A DNA stretch of 64,000 nucleotides from Agelaius tricolor (Eukaryota; Chordata; Aves; Passeriformes; Icteridae), in NCBI GenBank assembly GCA_023055355.1, contig JALJCS010000035.1, forward strand, positions 682,001-746,000, given 5' to 3'. How positions within the stretch are numbered: position 1 is the first letter of the stretch; each line of letters opens with the position of its first letter. Shown here piece after piece: positions 1 through 14,533 of this stretch. Both the position numbers and the translations under genes were made by a program. The notes beneath the pieces were generated by a model. The model had not been told where the DNA came from. It did no database searches and saw only the letters and a program-made list of their open reading frames with translations.

Positions 1-90
1 GCCATTCTGCCCCTCATCCATCTGTGCCATCCATCCACCATCCTGCTATTCATCCATCTGCCCTTCCCTCCATCAATCTCTCCTTCTTTC

Positions 91-208
91 CATCCATCCA
101 TCCATCCATCCATCCATCCATCCCTGCACCTTTCCAACCCTTCACCTGCCACTCCATCCATCCATCCATCCATCCATCCATCCATCCATCCATCCATCCA
201 TCCATCCC
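91..208. repeat. (CATC)n tetranucleotide tracts
   Basis: Two near-perfect CATC runs at 91-123 and 153-208 are separated by about 30 bp of pyrimidine-rich spacer. Looser CATC-like sequence extends from 1 to 235. Confidence 0.97.
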
Positions 209-1825
209 TCCCTTCCCCCATCCACCTCTCCATTTCTCCCCCCTCTCTCTGTTCCTCCATCCTGTGTGTGCTGTTTTCCTTTCCTCCCTGTGCTGCCCTG
301 TGTCACCTTTGCAGGACAAGCCCCCAGCCCCTCTGTGCCAGTGCCAAGCCAGGCTGGTGACACCAGGCTGGGACGTGCTGCTCTGGTGGCACCTGGGAAT
401 GGCCTTTTCCAGTTGCCCTGTGCACTGTTCCTGAGCAAAGGCTGGTCCCAGCCTGGTTTCTGGCCCCACAGGGCTGGTCCCAGCCCCATACCTGTCCCCT
501 GTCCCTGTTCCCTGGCCAGGTCCCGCCCAGCCGGCACTGGGGCAGGAACCCGGGCGGGTTCCTCTGCGGATTTCGGTTTGTCGAAGAGAGTGACCGCTGC
601 CTCTGCTGCTCCGAGAGTCGAAACCTGCCCGGGGGCCAAAATAGCTGTGGGTTCAGCAGTGAAATTCCAGTGAATTTTAAAAAAAGCAAACGCAGTCAGA
701 GCCGAAATCCCCTTTCGTTGGTGGCCCACGGAGACAAACGCCTCAGTGCAAAGCACACACGCAGTGCCTGCGTCACCTGCGCCAGGTGAAACCCCAGGGA
801 GGGACACGGGCCCGGCCTTCGCCAGCTGAGCGGCCACCAGCAGTTCAGAAGAAATCCTGAGGCAGCAAAAATAGCGGGACAGGGAAGGTCAGGTGGCGAT
901 GTCACGATGTCACGGTGCCACCTGGCCCAGGGCGCTGACCTGGGAAACAGCCAAGGGCTCCGGCAGAGCTCAGTGTCCCAGCTCCTCCTGCCCGGAGCTC
1001 TCCAGTGGGTGCCAGTCTGGGATGCCAGTCTGGCCTTTCCCACCCCTCCTGCCCATTCCCACCTCCTCATTTCAGAGCCAGCTGCTCAGGCTGAGAACTG
1101 AACTCCTCCCTGAACTGGAGGAGCTGGGAGGTGCCTGGAGAGCCAAAGCTGCAGGGACCAAACCGCTCTGGCTGCTGGGGCTGCAGTGTGTCTGCCCCTC
1201 CTGTCCCTTCCCTCCCCACCTGAGGCACGGGCAGCTCCTTGTTTTGCTCCTGGGGGCCCGGGGCAGCTGAGGAAGTTACCAAACATGGGCTGGGGGGGCT
1301 CGTGGCGGCGGAAGGAAGCGGAGGAGGGCAGGGAGGGGCCGTGCCAGGGCTGCAGCGGTGACAAACAGCGCGTGGGGCCACCATGCTGACACAGCCAGCT
1401 CGGGGAGAGGGCGCTGGAGCAGGGCCACCTCCAGGACATGTCAACATCAGCAGGGAGCTGTGTTCCTCCTTATTGCTGGCTGGTCTGAGTTCAGGGGAAC
1501 CCGGGGATGCTGGTGCCACAGCAGGCGGTGGGAAGTGATCCCAGGTGGCTTTTGGGGGCACACAGAGAGCAGGAATGGCATCCCCAGTGGGTGCCCCCCA
1601 GGAGGAGGGGTAGCGCTGAGTGTGGCAGTGGTGACACCAACAATGATGAAGCTGTTGGAGCTCCAGCCAGAGCAGGCCATGGAGCACCTTCAGCTCTGGC
1701 ACATCCCAGCTCAGCTCCTGCCCCTGGAGCTGCCACCCAGCCCCAGCAGGAGGAGGGAGCCGAGGCTGTGCTCTGATGAGCTCATTTACTCCTCTGGGTT
1801 CTCTCTGAACACCCCAGAGACAAAG
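209..1825. other. Intergenic flank, no gene seen
   Basis: GC-rich sequence with no conserved protein reading frame on either strand. Two short runs, 595-700 and 840-910, are less GC-rich. I see no repeat or RNA gene here. Confidence 0.6.
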
Positions 1826-1945
1826 AACGGGTTGGGTTGGAAAGGACCTTAAAGGTTCTCTTGTCCCAAACCATTGGCAGGTGAGGGGACACCTTGAACT
1901 GAACAAGGTGCTCCAGGCCCCATCCAGCCTGGCCTTGGACACCAA
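1826..1945 (-). mobile_element. CR1 LINE 3'-end fragment, antisense
   Basis: The + strand reads GGGTTGGGTTGGAAAGGACC followed by the run of the CR1 3' untranslated end (CCCATCCAGCCTGGCCTTGGA near 1919-1939). CR1 is the dominant bird LINE. The hairpin-proximal end lies at the low coordinate, so the element is on the - strand. The terminal octamer repeats are not visible. It is 5'-truncated to about 120 bp, with no ORF. Confidence 0.88.
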
Positions 1946-3586
1946 GGTTCACCTTACACTGAAGCTCAGTTCATCAAAGCCTTGCTCCCATTCCTCTCTG
2001 CTCCACACTCCCTGAAACAGCACCTCCACCCCAGCCCCACCCTGGGAATGGAGCATTTCAGCCCCCCAAAAATGCCACGAAGTCACCAGCTGTACACTCA
2101 GGGCGAGCTCTGCAGACTGCAGCCAGCACATCTCCCCGGGGTGCTGCTGGTGCCCAGAGCAGGGGTTTCCAGCAGCTCTGGGATGCTGACCTGTCCTTAC
2201 ACAGCCCCGGGGCTGCTGGGGCTGCACAGGCTCCAGGTGAGCCCGCTGCTTCCCCGGCCCCGGGTTCCCCCAGGAATGGGATCCCAGCCCTGCAGAGCCG
2301 CTCTCAGCCTCCCCCTGCTCCTGTCCTTGGAAGGAAGGGGAAGCAGCATCATGAAAAGGGAACCTTCGTGTCTCTGGTTTTCCCCACAACTTGTGTTTTT
2401 CATTTCTCAGAGCACACTCAGAGGATCCTGACAGACTCTTCCGCAGCCCTTGAGAAATGAAACTGGGGCAGAGCCCTCGCTGTGGGCAGATCTGACCCCA
2501 GACCTTCCCCTTCCACCTGCCATGGAGGAGGAGGCAGCAGAACTTTGCATGACCCGGTCTGCTGAGGTGTGGAAGGTTTTGTGGCCAGTTCTGGGCTGGG
2601 AGGGCTCCAGGGCTGCCCCACTTTGGACGGATGAGCCTGATCTGCCCTGGGGTGCGGGCACTCCCAGCGCTTGGCTCAGCCCCGGCTCCTCCTTCGGGCG
2701 GCGTTCAGGAGCCCCGTGCTCCCTGCTCAGCGGGGCGTTCCTGCCCGGATTCCTGCCCGGATCCGGGTCCGGGACCAGGCGGGGCACGGGCAGCCCCGGG
2801 AAGGGGCAGAGCCGAGCCGGGAGCGGCTTTCCCGCGGGCTGAGGTTTCCACCCTGTGTCCTGCCGGAGAACTGCACCGATGGAGCGGGCTCAGCATCCCC
2901 CGGGCCGCAGCCCTGCGCACCCAGCCGGGCACTGAATCCCCGGAAAACACTTGCCAGGAGTGCTCTGCCTCTGGCAGCCCCCCGGCTCAGCCCAGGGCAG
3001 CAGGGACCATGGGAGCGCTGGAATTCCGTGGGTCCCGTGCGTCTGTGCCTGTGGGGACCCTCAGCCCTCTGGTTCGGGCACCTCAGAGTCTCCAGAGCCG
3101 GCAGCACCTTCACTTCCCAAAGCAGCACAGCTCCTGTGAGCTCCTCAGCCATCGGACCGGGCTCTGGGAGCTCGCTCTGGGCACTGCCAGCTCGGCTGTG
3201 CCCACAGGAGCTCGCTCTGGCACTGCCAGCTCTGCTGTGCCCACACCAGGACTCGCTCCAGCTCCTGATGGCACTGAATAAATCTGGGCAGAAAGGAACG
3301 AACCTGGGCAATGCCCGGAGCTGGCTGCACGCTGGGCCTGTGCTGGGCTCCCCAGGCCTGGGCACAGCCGGACACGTCCCCGGGCAGCCCCACACGCCCA
3401 GGGGCGGCGGAGGCAGCGTTCAGGCTGTGGGAGCGGAGCAGAGCAGAGCAGTTTGTTGTCCTTCCCCTGTCACAGCCCTGCCACCCAGCACAGCCACCCG
3501 GGCACCGAGGCTGCGCTGCCCAGCCGTGCCCCACCCCTCACTGCCACCGCCCCTCCGCTTTGGGTGCGCATTTTATGACGGCCAAG
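1946..3586. other. Intergenic flank, no gene seen
   Basis: GC-rich unique sequence. Contains one short duplication: about 40 bp around 3166-3205 (GGGAGCTCGCTCTGG...) is repeated at about 3206-3245. Open frames of 200-300 codons here overlap on both strands and show no recognisable domain. Confidence 0.6.
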
Positions 3587-3674
3587 GTGTAAATCAGGTG
3601 TAGATCAGGTGTAAATCAGGTGTAAATCAGGTGTAAATCAGGTGTAGATCAGGTGTAGATCAGGTGTAAATCCG
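3587..3674. repeat. 12-bp tandem array, unit GTGTAAATCAGG / GTGTAGATCAGG
   Basis: About seven head-to-tail copies differ mainly by A/G at one position. Each junction makes a CAGGTG E-box, and AGGTGT resembles a T-box half site. Lies about 90 bp before the solo LTR. Confidence 0.93.
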
Positions 3675-3765
3675 GGTAGAAACCAGAGTCCTGCACCCCT
3701 CAGGAGCTAGGCTTTGCCTTCCCAAATGCAGGGGCTGAAATACTTCAGCGAGGGACATCCCAGAG

Positions 3766-4220
3766 CGCCACTGTGATATTTTATGAAAATCCTAGGATTT
3801 TTCTCCTGAGAAGCCTCAGAAAAGAAATATAAACAACAACTATCTCACGGCTGTGGAATATGGGCTGGAGATGGTTTACCACAGGTGCATCTTTGGTTGA
3901 TCTCATGTGAATTGAATCTACTTGATCACCAATCATGGTCCAGCTGTGTCGAGGCTCTGAGCAGTCACGAGTTTTTATTATTCATTCTTTTCTAGCCTCT
4001 GATGTGTCCTTTCTCTTTCTTTAGTATATCATTATAGTGCAATGTAATGTAATGTAATGTAATGTAATGTAATGTAATGTAATGTAATGTAATATAATAT
4101 AATATAATATAATATAATATAATATAATATAATATAATATAATATATATCAGCCTTCTGAACCATGGAGTCAGGATTCTCATCTCTTCCCTCGTCCTGGG
4201 CACCCTCAAACACTGCCACA
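3766..4220 (+). mobile_element. Solo LTR of an endogenous retrovirus (ERVK-like), with 6-bp TSD
   Basis: The 455-bp element is flanked by the direct repeat CCAGAG at 3760-3765 and 4221-4226; a 6-bp duplication is the ERVK (class II) norm. It aligns by eye with the second LTR of this window at 44085-44470: CCTGAGAAGC near the start, TGTGGAAT, ACAGGTGCA, then CAGCCTTCTGAA, TGGAGTCAGGATTCTCATCT and a terminal CACTGCCACA. The first dinucleotide is CG instead of TG. The U3/R junction region is swollen by (TAATG)n and (TAATA)n runs at about 4038-4146. There are no internal viral genes, as expected after LTR-LTR recombination. Confidence 0.85.
4038..4146. repeat. (AATGT)n then (AATAT)n pentamer microsatellite inside the LTR
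   Basis: About ten TAATG-type pentamers are followed by about eleven TAATA-type pentamers. The change of a single base in the unit is abrupt near 4092. It sits where the other LTR has only short AT-rich sequence. Confidence 0.95.
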
Positions 4221-4226
4221 CCAGAG

Positions 4227-5159
4227 GAGCAAGGGACGGCCAAAATCCTCAGCTGGGACACTTGGGGCTCTCTGGGGTTTTGCTCAGGCTGCAGCGGGAC
4301 AGGGCCGGGACCACAGAAACAAGGACGGGGACCCCGTGCCCGTGCCCTTCCCGGAGGGATCCTTCCCCCGTCCCGTCCCCATCCCGGCCCGGTGCTGGGA
4401 CCCCAGCAGATGGCAGCAGGGCCTCAGGGTGAGCTCCTGTGGATCGCTCCTTCCCGCGAATTCCCTTTTTCCCGGCTCGCTTTAAGTGAGAGTGCAAAAT
4501 CACCCCGTGCAAATCCACTGCAGATGCACCTTGGGATAAGCTGGGCTAGGAGAGGGACATTTTACCGTACCCTGGTGACAAACGCGGCGTCCTCTGCGGG
4601 CACCCGAATGCTGCGCCCACATCAGCCGTGAGGAGAAAACGGGGTTTGTGGACAGGGTTTATCTCACCCTCGGGTAAATGGGAAAAATGGGACAAAGTCT
4701 CACCCAAGGCAAGCAAAAGAGGCTGGAAGCAGGACAGAGCCGGGCTGGAGTGCCCGTCCCCACCCTCCTTTGGGGACAGCAGGGCGGGCAGGACACGGGG
4801 AGGTGCCCAGGTGGGCACAGGTGAGACCTGCGGCCACCCTGGCTGAGGTTCGGAGCTGCCTTTCCTGCCTCCTGAGCTTCCCCAAGGCCGCGAGCAGCGC
4901 TCTCTGCTCGATGTGCGGGGAAACTGAGGCTGACCCCGAGCGCTCCGTTCGCCTTCTCCCACCCCCCTCCATCCCCGTCCCTTCGCGCTTCCCGTGCGCT
5001 CTGCTCCGGCATCCCGGGCTCGGGCACGCCGGGATCGGCCTCCAGGCGGGCGGCGGTGCCGCTGAGCAGCGGGCGGCAGCAGGAATTCTGCACACACAGG
5101 GGATGGGCAGTGCCGGGGGTCCCAGCTGGGCTGGGGACGGTGCGGACCCGGCGGGGGTA
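4227..5159. other. Intergenic flank, no gene seen
   Basis: Moderately CpG-rich near 4850-5080. No protein domain, RNA gene or repeat recognised. Confidence 0.55.
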
Positions 5160-6094
5160 GCTCTGAGTGAGCCCAGCACGGGCAGGAATGGCTCTGACTG
5201 AGCCCAGCAGCGGCAGGAATGGTTCTGAGTGAGCCCAGCTCTGGCAGGAATGGTTCTGACTGAGCCCAGCTCCGGCAGGAATGGTTCTGAGTGAGCCCAG
5301 CTCCGGCAGGAATGGTTCTGAGTGAGCCCAGCTCTGGCAGGAATGGTTCTGACTGAGCCCAGCTCCGGCAGGAATGGTTCTGAGTGAGCCCAGCTCTGGC
5401 AGGAATGGTTCTGAGTGAGCCCAGCTCCGGCAGGAATGGTTCTGAGTGAGCCCAGCACCTGCAGGAATGGTTCTGAGTGAGCCCAGCTCTGGCAGGAATG
5501 GTTCTGAGTGAGCCCAGCTCTGGCAGGAATGGTTCTGAGTGAGCCCAGCACCTGCAGGAATGGTTCTGAGTGAGCCCAGCACCGGCAGGAATGGTTCTGA
5601 GTGAGCCCAGCTCTGGCAGGAATGGTTCTGAGTGAGCCCAGCAGCGGCAGGAATGGTTCTGAGTGAGCCCAGCTCTGGCAGGAATGGTTCTGAGTGAGCC
5701 CAGCTCCGGCAGGAATGGTTCTGAGTGAGCCCAGCTCTGGCAGGAATGGTTCTGACTGAGCCCAGCTCTGGCAGGAATGGTTCTGCGTGAGCCCAGCTCT
5801 GGCAGGAATGGCTCTGAGTGAGCCCAGCTCTGGCAGGAATGGCTCTGAGTGAGCCCAGCTCTGGCAGGAATGGCTCTGACTGAGCCCAGCTCCGGCAGGA
5901 ATGGTTCTGAGTGAGCCCAGCTCCGGCAGGAATGGTTCTGAGTGAGCCCAGCTCCGGCAGGAATGGGTCTGAGTGAGCCCAGCTCTGGCAGGAATGGTTC
6001 TGAGTGAGCCCAGCTCCGGCAGGAATGGTTCTGAGTGAGCCCAGCTCCGGCAGGAATGGCTCTGACTGAGCCCAGCTCTGGCACGGCCGGAATG
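5160..6094. repeat. 31-bp minisatellite, about 30 copies
   Basis: The unit begins GGTTCTGAGTGAGCCCAGCT and continues CYGGCAGGAAT. Variants are confined to a few sites (GAGTGAGC/GACTGAGC; CTCTGG, CTCCGG, CACCTG, CAGCGG). Because 31 is not a multiple of 3 and the antisense unit has no stop, all three - strand frames stay open for about 500 codons and repeat every 31 residues. These are artefacts of the array, not genes. Confidence 0.97.
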
Positions 6095-8019
6095 AGGGCT
6101 CCGTGTCCCGGGAGGGGGCACGGGAAGGTTCCTCCATGGAGCTGCGGCCCCGTCCCCAAAGCCCGGCCGGAGCCGCTCCCGCCGCCTCTCCCCGAGCTCC
6201 TTTAGAGGGTTAGAGCCACTCGAGGGCCACTTCATCCCCGCTTAATGCATCCTTCATTATAATTAGGTTAGGATGGCTGCCAAAAGGAGCCCGAACGCTG
6301 CGCAGCGCCCTGCGGAAGGTCCTGGAAAGATAGCAGGGCTCTGCTCAGGGGTGGGCCAGGGCTCGCTCCCAGCACCCTGGTTTTGGGGTGCCAGGAAGGC
6401 CCCAGCACCCACCGTGCCCTGTCTGATTCCACAGGACACCTCCCTTGAGGAAGATGCAAACCCAAAGCCTGGATGGGGCTGGACCCCCTTTGCCCTGCCC
6501 CAGCTCCGCCGGCTCAAGCCCCGCAAATCCCCGCTCCTTCCCTCAGGGAACAGGATGCTTTCTGGAATTTATTTCTTTTTATTACTTCTAAACAAAGAAA
6601 GCAACAAAACGGCCCCTTCATCTGCAATGCCGAGGCGGAGCCTGCCCGGGACTCCCCCAGCCGCAGTCGGAGCCCCCTTGTCAGTGCGGAGGGAACGCTG
6701 GAGAAGAATGAATTGTCTGGCAAAGGGAGTTCCCAGGAGCTGGCAATCCAGAGGCTCTGGGGGTCCGTGTTTCAGTAATCCTGCTCCTTAGGTAGCTGAA
6801 ATCCACCCAGCCCTGCCTGCCCTGGCCCCAGCCTCTGCCACCCTCCCTCCCTCTCCCCTGGAAGCCCAGGCCAGGTTCCACCTTTACTTTACACCAGCTT
6901 AAGGAGATCGAATTCCTTTTCACAGGGAGGAACAATCCCGCTGAGATCAGGGTCTCAGCTCCACGACCTTCCACAGGTCCCGTATAAAACTGATCGAGAC
7001 AGAAAATCTCTGCATGGGCCCCTTTCTTATGCCAGAGCCAAAAAATCTCCCGCGTGGAGCGACACCAGTGGACACAACTGGGCAGCAGAGCCAGGCAGGT
7101 GCTTTGATAACCTAAAAATAAGATCTGCAGAGTGGCACCAAAAGCTCAGTGAAGTCTCTCTGAATTCAATATTTTACTGAATAAACTGGACGTCCCCATC
7201 CCCTCCTCTGCACACAGATCCCCGGCAATATTTATACAGAAATCTGCCTTCTCCAACCCCGAACCTGTTTCCTACACCCCACATCTCCCACACCTCAGGC
7301 TGGCAGCAGAGTCCCGCAGGTCCCTGAAACCGGGGCTGCAGGAACACGCAGGGATGTTCCCCCCATCAGTGCAAGGGGTCCCCCAGGCCTCCATCAGTTC
7401 AGAGCAGGGAGGTTTCTCCAGCTGGGCCGAGGCATTCCCAGCGCCCCAGCTCCCCGTTCCTTCGGGTATTTCATTCCCTGGAGCTCAGGACATTGCTGTG
7501 AGGTCACCAAGCCCCTCTTGTCCCATCCCTGTCATGTATTGCTCAGAACAGTAATTTGGACTTGGAAACAGCTTCCAAATGTAGGAGCCTGTTTTAAAAG
7601 CCAAATGGCTTCGGATGCCCTTGTTCGGGGGGCAGGAGGGGCTGGGCAGGAGGGTCTGCTCTGCTCCTGGAGCCGTTTTTCCCTGGATGAGCCCCCGCAG
7701 CATTTCCCAGTCCAAGCTGCCTGCTCCGTCTGCACCCGCCCAAACGAAGCCGTGGTTTCTGTAGGGAAGCACACAAATAAATCAAAGGGTTTGACAGCGC
7801 TGCCACCCAGGATCGCCCCTGTTTTCCTGGAATATCTGGGAACCGCGGCGCTGCAGCGGCTGGATCCACCTGCGAGCTCCCGGCAGTGTCTGAGCTGCTC
7901 CGGACAGCCCTGGCTCCTCTCCTGGCTGCTGGTGTCCCGCGGCTCCGCTGCAAATAAATCAAATATTACTCACCGAGCTTCCCAGCCCGCCCGCCCTAAA
8001 GAAAACATTTTGCAAGAGG
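6095..8019. other. 5' flank, mixed composition, possible regulatory islets
   Basis: No gene seen. AT-richer stretches at 6540-6620 and 7000-7200 stand out from the GC-rich background. The latter holds TTGATAACC, AAAATAAGATC and a run ATTCAATATTTTACTGAATAAA, and could be regulatory. Nothing diagnostic. Confidence 0.45.
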
Positions 8020-8190
8020 AAATATAGTATTCCGGAGGCTTATCTCACTTGGTGGCAATTGTGGGTGTATAATTGAAAACCGAGTTGATCATTAGAGGTT
8101 CACAGAGATGCTGAATAGCCCAGTGTTCAGTGGTCTCCGCCAGCCACGGCCAATTTACATTAAAGGCTTGATTCCTTCTCCAGCCCACTT
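8020..8190. promoter_or_regulatory. Candidate conserved noncoding islet upstream of NTN1
   Basis: AT-balanced islet in GC-rich surroundings with a cluster of factor-like motifs: CTTATC (GATA on -), CAATTG, ATAATTGAAAA, TTGATCATTAGAG and CCAATTTACATTAAA. Its identification as an enhancer is inference from composition only. Confidence 0.35.
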
Positions 8191-8519
8191 CTCAGCCCCT
8201 GGGAAATCTCCTCGGTGCTTATTCCTGTTTGCAAGGACTGTCTAGTGCGAGGGAAGCCTTGCCTGCCTCTGCTGCCCAGGCTGAGCCGCGATGTCCCTCG
8301 CTGACCGTGGGCGTTTGCAGGGGATTCAGCATCAACCCCACGGCCAAAACTGAGTCAGGCTTGGCCCGCCGTTCCCTAAACGGTTACGTTTTAATGAAAA
8401 ATTCCTTCCATTCTTTTTTTTTTTTTTCTTTCCTATGAATGAGAGGAGCCAGAGGTGTGGTCTCCCGGGAACTGAAGAGAAAACTGGATTAGGGGCCAAG
8501 GAGCTACAAAGCGATCGGG

Positions 8520-8670
8520 GAAATTACACTTGTTTGGGAGCAAAGCGTAAATATTAGAGCGACAATAATAACAATAACTGCCTGCCGGGAGCCACAGAGC
8601 TTTAGGGTAGAGGATTAAATGTCATGTGCAAATGTTGTCATCTGTGCTGGCAGAGAGACATCAGTCCGGG
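8520..8670. promoter_or_regulatory. Candidate conserved noncoding islet
   Basis: Contains AAATTACACTTG, GTAAATATTAG, a run of ACAATAATAACAATAA (Sox-like ACAAT sites) and ATTAAATGTCATG. Lies just outside the CpG domain. No coding potential. Confidence 0.35.
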
Positions 8671-9369
8671 AAGAGCCAGAGGTGCCTTTTTCCCTAATTC
8701 CCTCGGAGCGGGTCTTTCTCCCCTTTCTCCGCGGCGTTTCTGTGACCCTCCAAGCCAAGCAACGCGAACCGAGTTAGGGATCAGCATCCCTGCACGATCC
8801 CTCGCCCTCCCCTTCCCTCTCTCATGGCAAAGGCGCGACCGGCTGATCATTCTGGCATCCCCGCGGCGGCCTTCGGAGCTGCGGGAATTCGGGAATGCCC
8901 CGGGCTGGCTCCGCGGCGGCTCAGCTGCCGATAAACCCCTGCAAACGGGTCCGGCACAGCGGGGCTGCTGCTCCCTGCGCTGCGGGACCGGCGCGGGGCT
9001 GACCGAGAGCCCCCGGGACGGGAGCGGGGAGAGCCGGGCAGTGCCGGAGGGGCCGCCGGAGCCGTGAGCGGCACAAGCGGCCTCAGCCCCGCTTCAGCCC
9101 CGCTTCAGCCCCGCTTCGGCCCCACGCGGAGCCCGCCGGAGGTGCGGGATGCGGCAGCGGCGCCGGAGCCGGGCCAGGGGAACCGGAGCGGGACCCGCGG
9201 CCTCTCCTCGCTCGCTCCGCCCGGCTCCGGCCGCCGCTGCCCCCGAGCGAAGTTTGGGGGGTTTGAGGCGAGCAGCCCGGGCCGCCCGCCGTGCCCGTGT
9301 TTAAAAGATCGCGGAGATATTTTCACACCTCAAACCGCCGCCCCCCTCTCCCCTCCAGCCCCCATCGCC

Positions 9370-9560
9370 TTGATTTAGCCCTTGGTAATTAATTTGGCAT
9401 TTCAGAATAGCTACTGGGCTGGATAATGGCCTCATTCATCTCCCCAGCCTAATCTGAACAGAATCTGGAAGAAAAGCTTTCAGAAAGACAGAAACTGCCA
9501 TTCGGCAACCGCTCAAAAGAACTGTCACTCCAGGGGAATAAATCGCTCCTGATTATTTCA
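9370..9560. promoter_or_regulatory. Candidate conserved noncoding islet within the CpG domain
   Basis: An abrupt break in CpG density with TAATTAAT at 9386-9393, GGATAATGG and AATAAATCG. The sharp composition change inside an island is typical of a constrained element, but conservation cannot be tested here. Confidence 0.38.
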
Positions 9561-10354
9561 ACCCGGGTCTTCTCTGCTTTTCCAGCCGCTCCCGGTCCCG
9601 CCGGGGAACGGCCCCCCGAGAGCCGAGCAGGAGAGGAGCCGCTCGGGCTCTCCCCCTCCCTTCTCCGGGCCCGGGCGGTGCAGGGGGAGGTGGGCGAGCA
9701 GCAGCGCATTGTTCCCGGCCAGGAGGACGAGCTCCGGCGCCCGAAGCCATTTGACTTTTAAAACAGGCTCCGAGCGCCGGGGCCGCCTTTCCCGCTGTCC
9801 CCGGTGCGGCTGAAATCAAACCCTTCCCGCTTCTCCGGCCCCGGGGCTTCTCCCGGGCCGAACGGGGACGGCTCCGCTCTGCCCCAGCTCGGCCCGGCCG
9901 CTCAGGCCCCGGGCCCGCACCTGGGGCCGGCCGCGCTCTCGGGCAGGGACCGGGGACCGGAGATGATGCCCCGGTGTGGGCCCAGCGGTGTTTCGTTCCC
10001 GGTGTAGGCGCCGGAGATGCTCCGGTGCTGGTACCAGTAGTCTGATACTCCTCGGTTCTGGTACCAGCGAGGCTCCGGCCCCGGTGCTGGTACCGGAGAT
10101 GTTTCGGCATCTCACCGGAGCTGACCTGGGCAAGGATCCGTCCCCTCCCGAGGCAGGACAGGGCCGGGACTGGCTGGTGCTTCAGGACAGGAAAATCAGA
10201 TTGGAGCTGGGGCCGATCTGTGGAGGGCACGGCCCCGTTCCCCGAGCATCCCCGTTCCATCCTCCCGGGACAGCCCCGGGCCCTGCCCCGAAGGGCCCGG
10301 CAGACTCGGGCCCGGGCCCGGCGAGCTGCGCCTCGGTCCCCGCCGAGCTGCTTA

Positions 10355-10600
10355 CATGCATTTAATAGCTCGAGGGCGAGGTAATTAGAGGAGAAAGCCT
10401 CGGTAAATCACGTTAATGACCGCAAGAGCCATTACAAACCCCGGGGGTTGTGAAACGCCGAATAAACCCAGCGAGAAGGGCAGGAGGGAGGCGAGAGCCG
10501 CAGCCCCGGGAATGCCGGCGGGCAGCGCGGAGCCCCGCTCTGGGCAGCGCCGGGAGGTTGTTAAATTAACACCCTGCTAATGGGATTAGGCAGCACCTCG
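10355..10600. promoter_or_regulatory. Candidate homeodomain-site islet within the CpG domain
   Basis: Contains TTTAATAG, TAATTAG at 10382-10388, GTTAATGA near 10412, CATTACAAA, then TTAAATTAAC and TAATGGGATTAGG at 10578-10590. The GGATTA at 10583-10588 is an OTX/PITX-type (K50) core. The two AT-rich parts are separated by about 110 bp of CpG-rich DNA. Confidence 0.4.
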
Positions 10601-11476
10601 GCTTTGCGGGGCAGCTCCGCGGGGCCAGCTTTCCTTACATTCGCCCCAATTTTTGCCGTGAGGCGGTGAAGGACCGTGCGGGCTTTGAGGGGTGGCCGGG
10701 CGACCTTTAGAAACCCTGGCGGATTTTAAAGAAACGCTGAGATTTGAGCCCTGCCCTGCGCACTGGGGCATTCCCGGGCCGCGGCCGGGCCAGCGAGAGC
10801 GTCCGGGAGCGTCCGGAGCAACCGGGGCCAAACCCGCACCGAGGGTCCCGGCAGCGGCACCTGCTGCGTCCCGAGCGGGTCCCCGAGTCCCTCCGGGCAC
10901 AGGAGCTGTCCCCTGTCCCTGTCCCTGTCCCCGTCCCTCCCGTGCCTCCCCGGACGCGGCCGGACCGGGAACCCGCGGCGGCCGCTGCTCCCGGACGCGC
11001 GGGGCCGAGGGAAAAGCGCCGGGCGAGTAAAGCGGGGGATCGCAAACGCCGACGGAGATGCTGATGGCGGCACCTGCAGGGTCTGCGGGCCCGAGCCTGG
11101 GGCTCTGGGCTGCGGATTCCCGTCCCCGGTGTCGCACAGCCGCGGCCGCCGCTCTGGGAGAGCCCGCACGGCCGGAGATGTCCCGGGGCTTCCCCGGGCC
11201 TCTGGCCCGGCCTGGCCCCCGCGGCCCGGGACAGCTTAGTCCAAATTATCGCCCCTCCCTCCCTGAGGTGCCCTCCCAGAGCTGGACGGGAGCACACACC
11301 CCCATCCCAATCCTGCAACCAGGGCCGCGATTCAGGAGTGGGGTTAAAGCTTTCTCCGGGGCTGGGGGATCCCGGGACTGTCCGTGAGCGTCCCGAGTGT
11401 GCCGGACTGCGGCCGAGTCCCTGGGTGGCTCGGGGGGACCAGAGGGACCGGAGCTCCCCCAGCCCCGGCCCGGCCG

Positions 11477-11508
11477 CATCCCCATCCCCATCCCCATCCC
11501 CATCCCCG
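11477..11508. repeat. (CCCCAT)n hexamer, about five copies
   Basis: Short perfect run in the CpG domain. The complementary strand, GGGGATGGGGAT, has G-quadruplex potential. Confidence 0.95.

Positions 11509-14533
<3,025 letters not shown>

Noticed and set aside
4546..6235. Three - strand frames of about 490-540 codons with a 31-residue repeat
   Set aside because: Produced by the 31-bp minisatellite; the repeat appears equally in all three frames, which no real protein would show.
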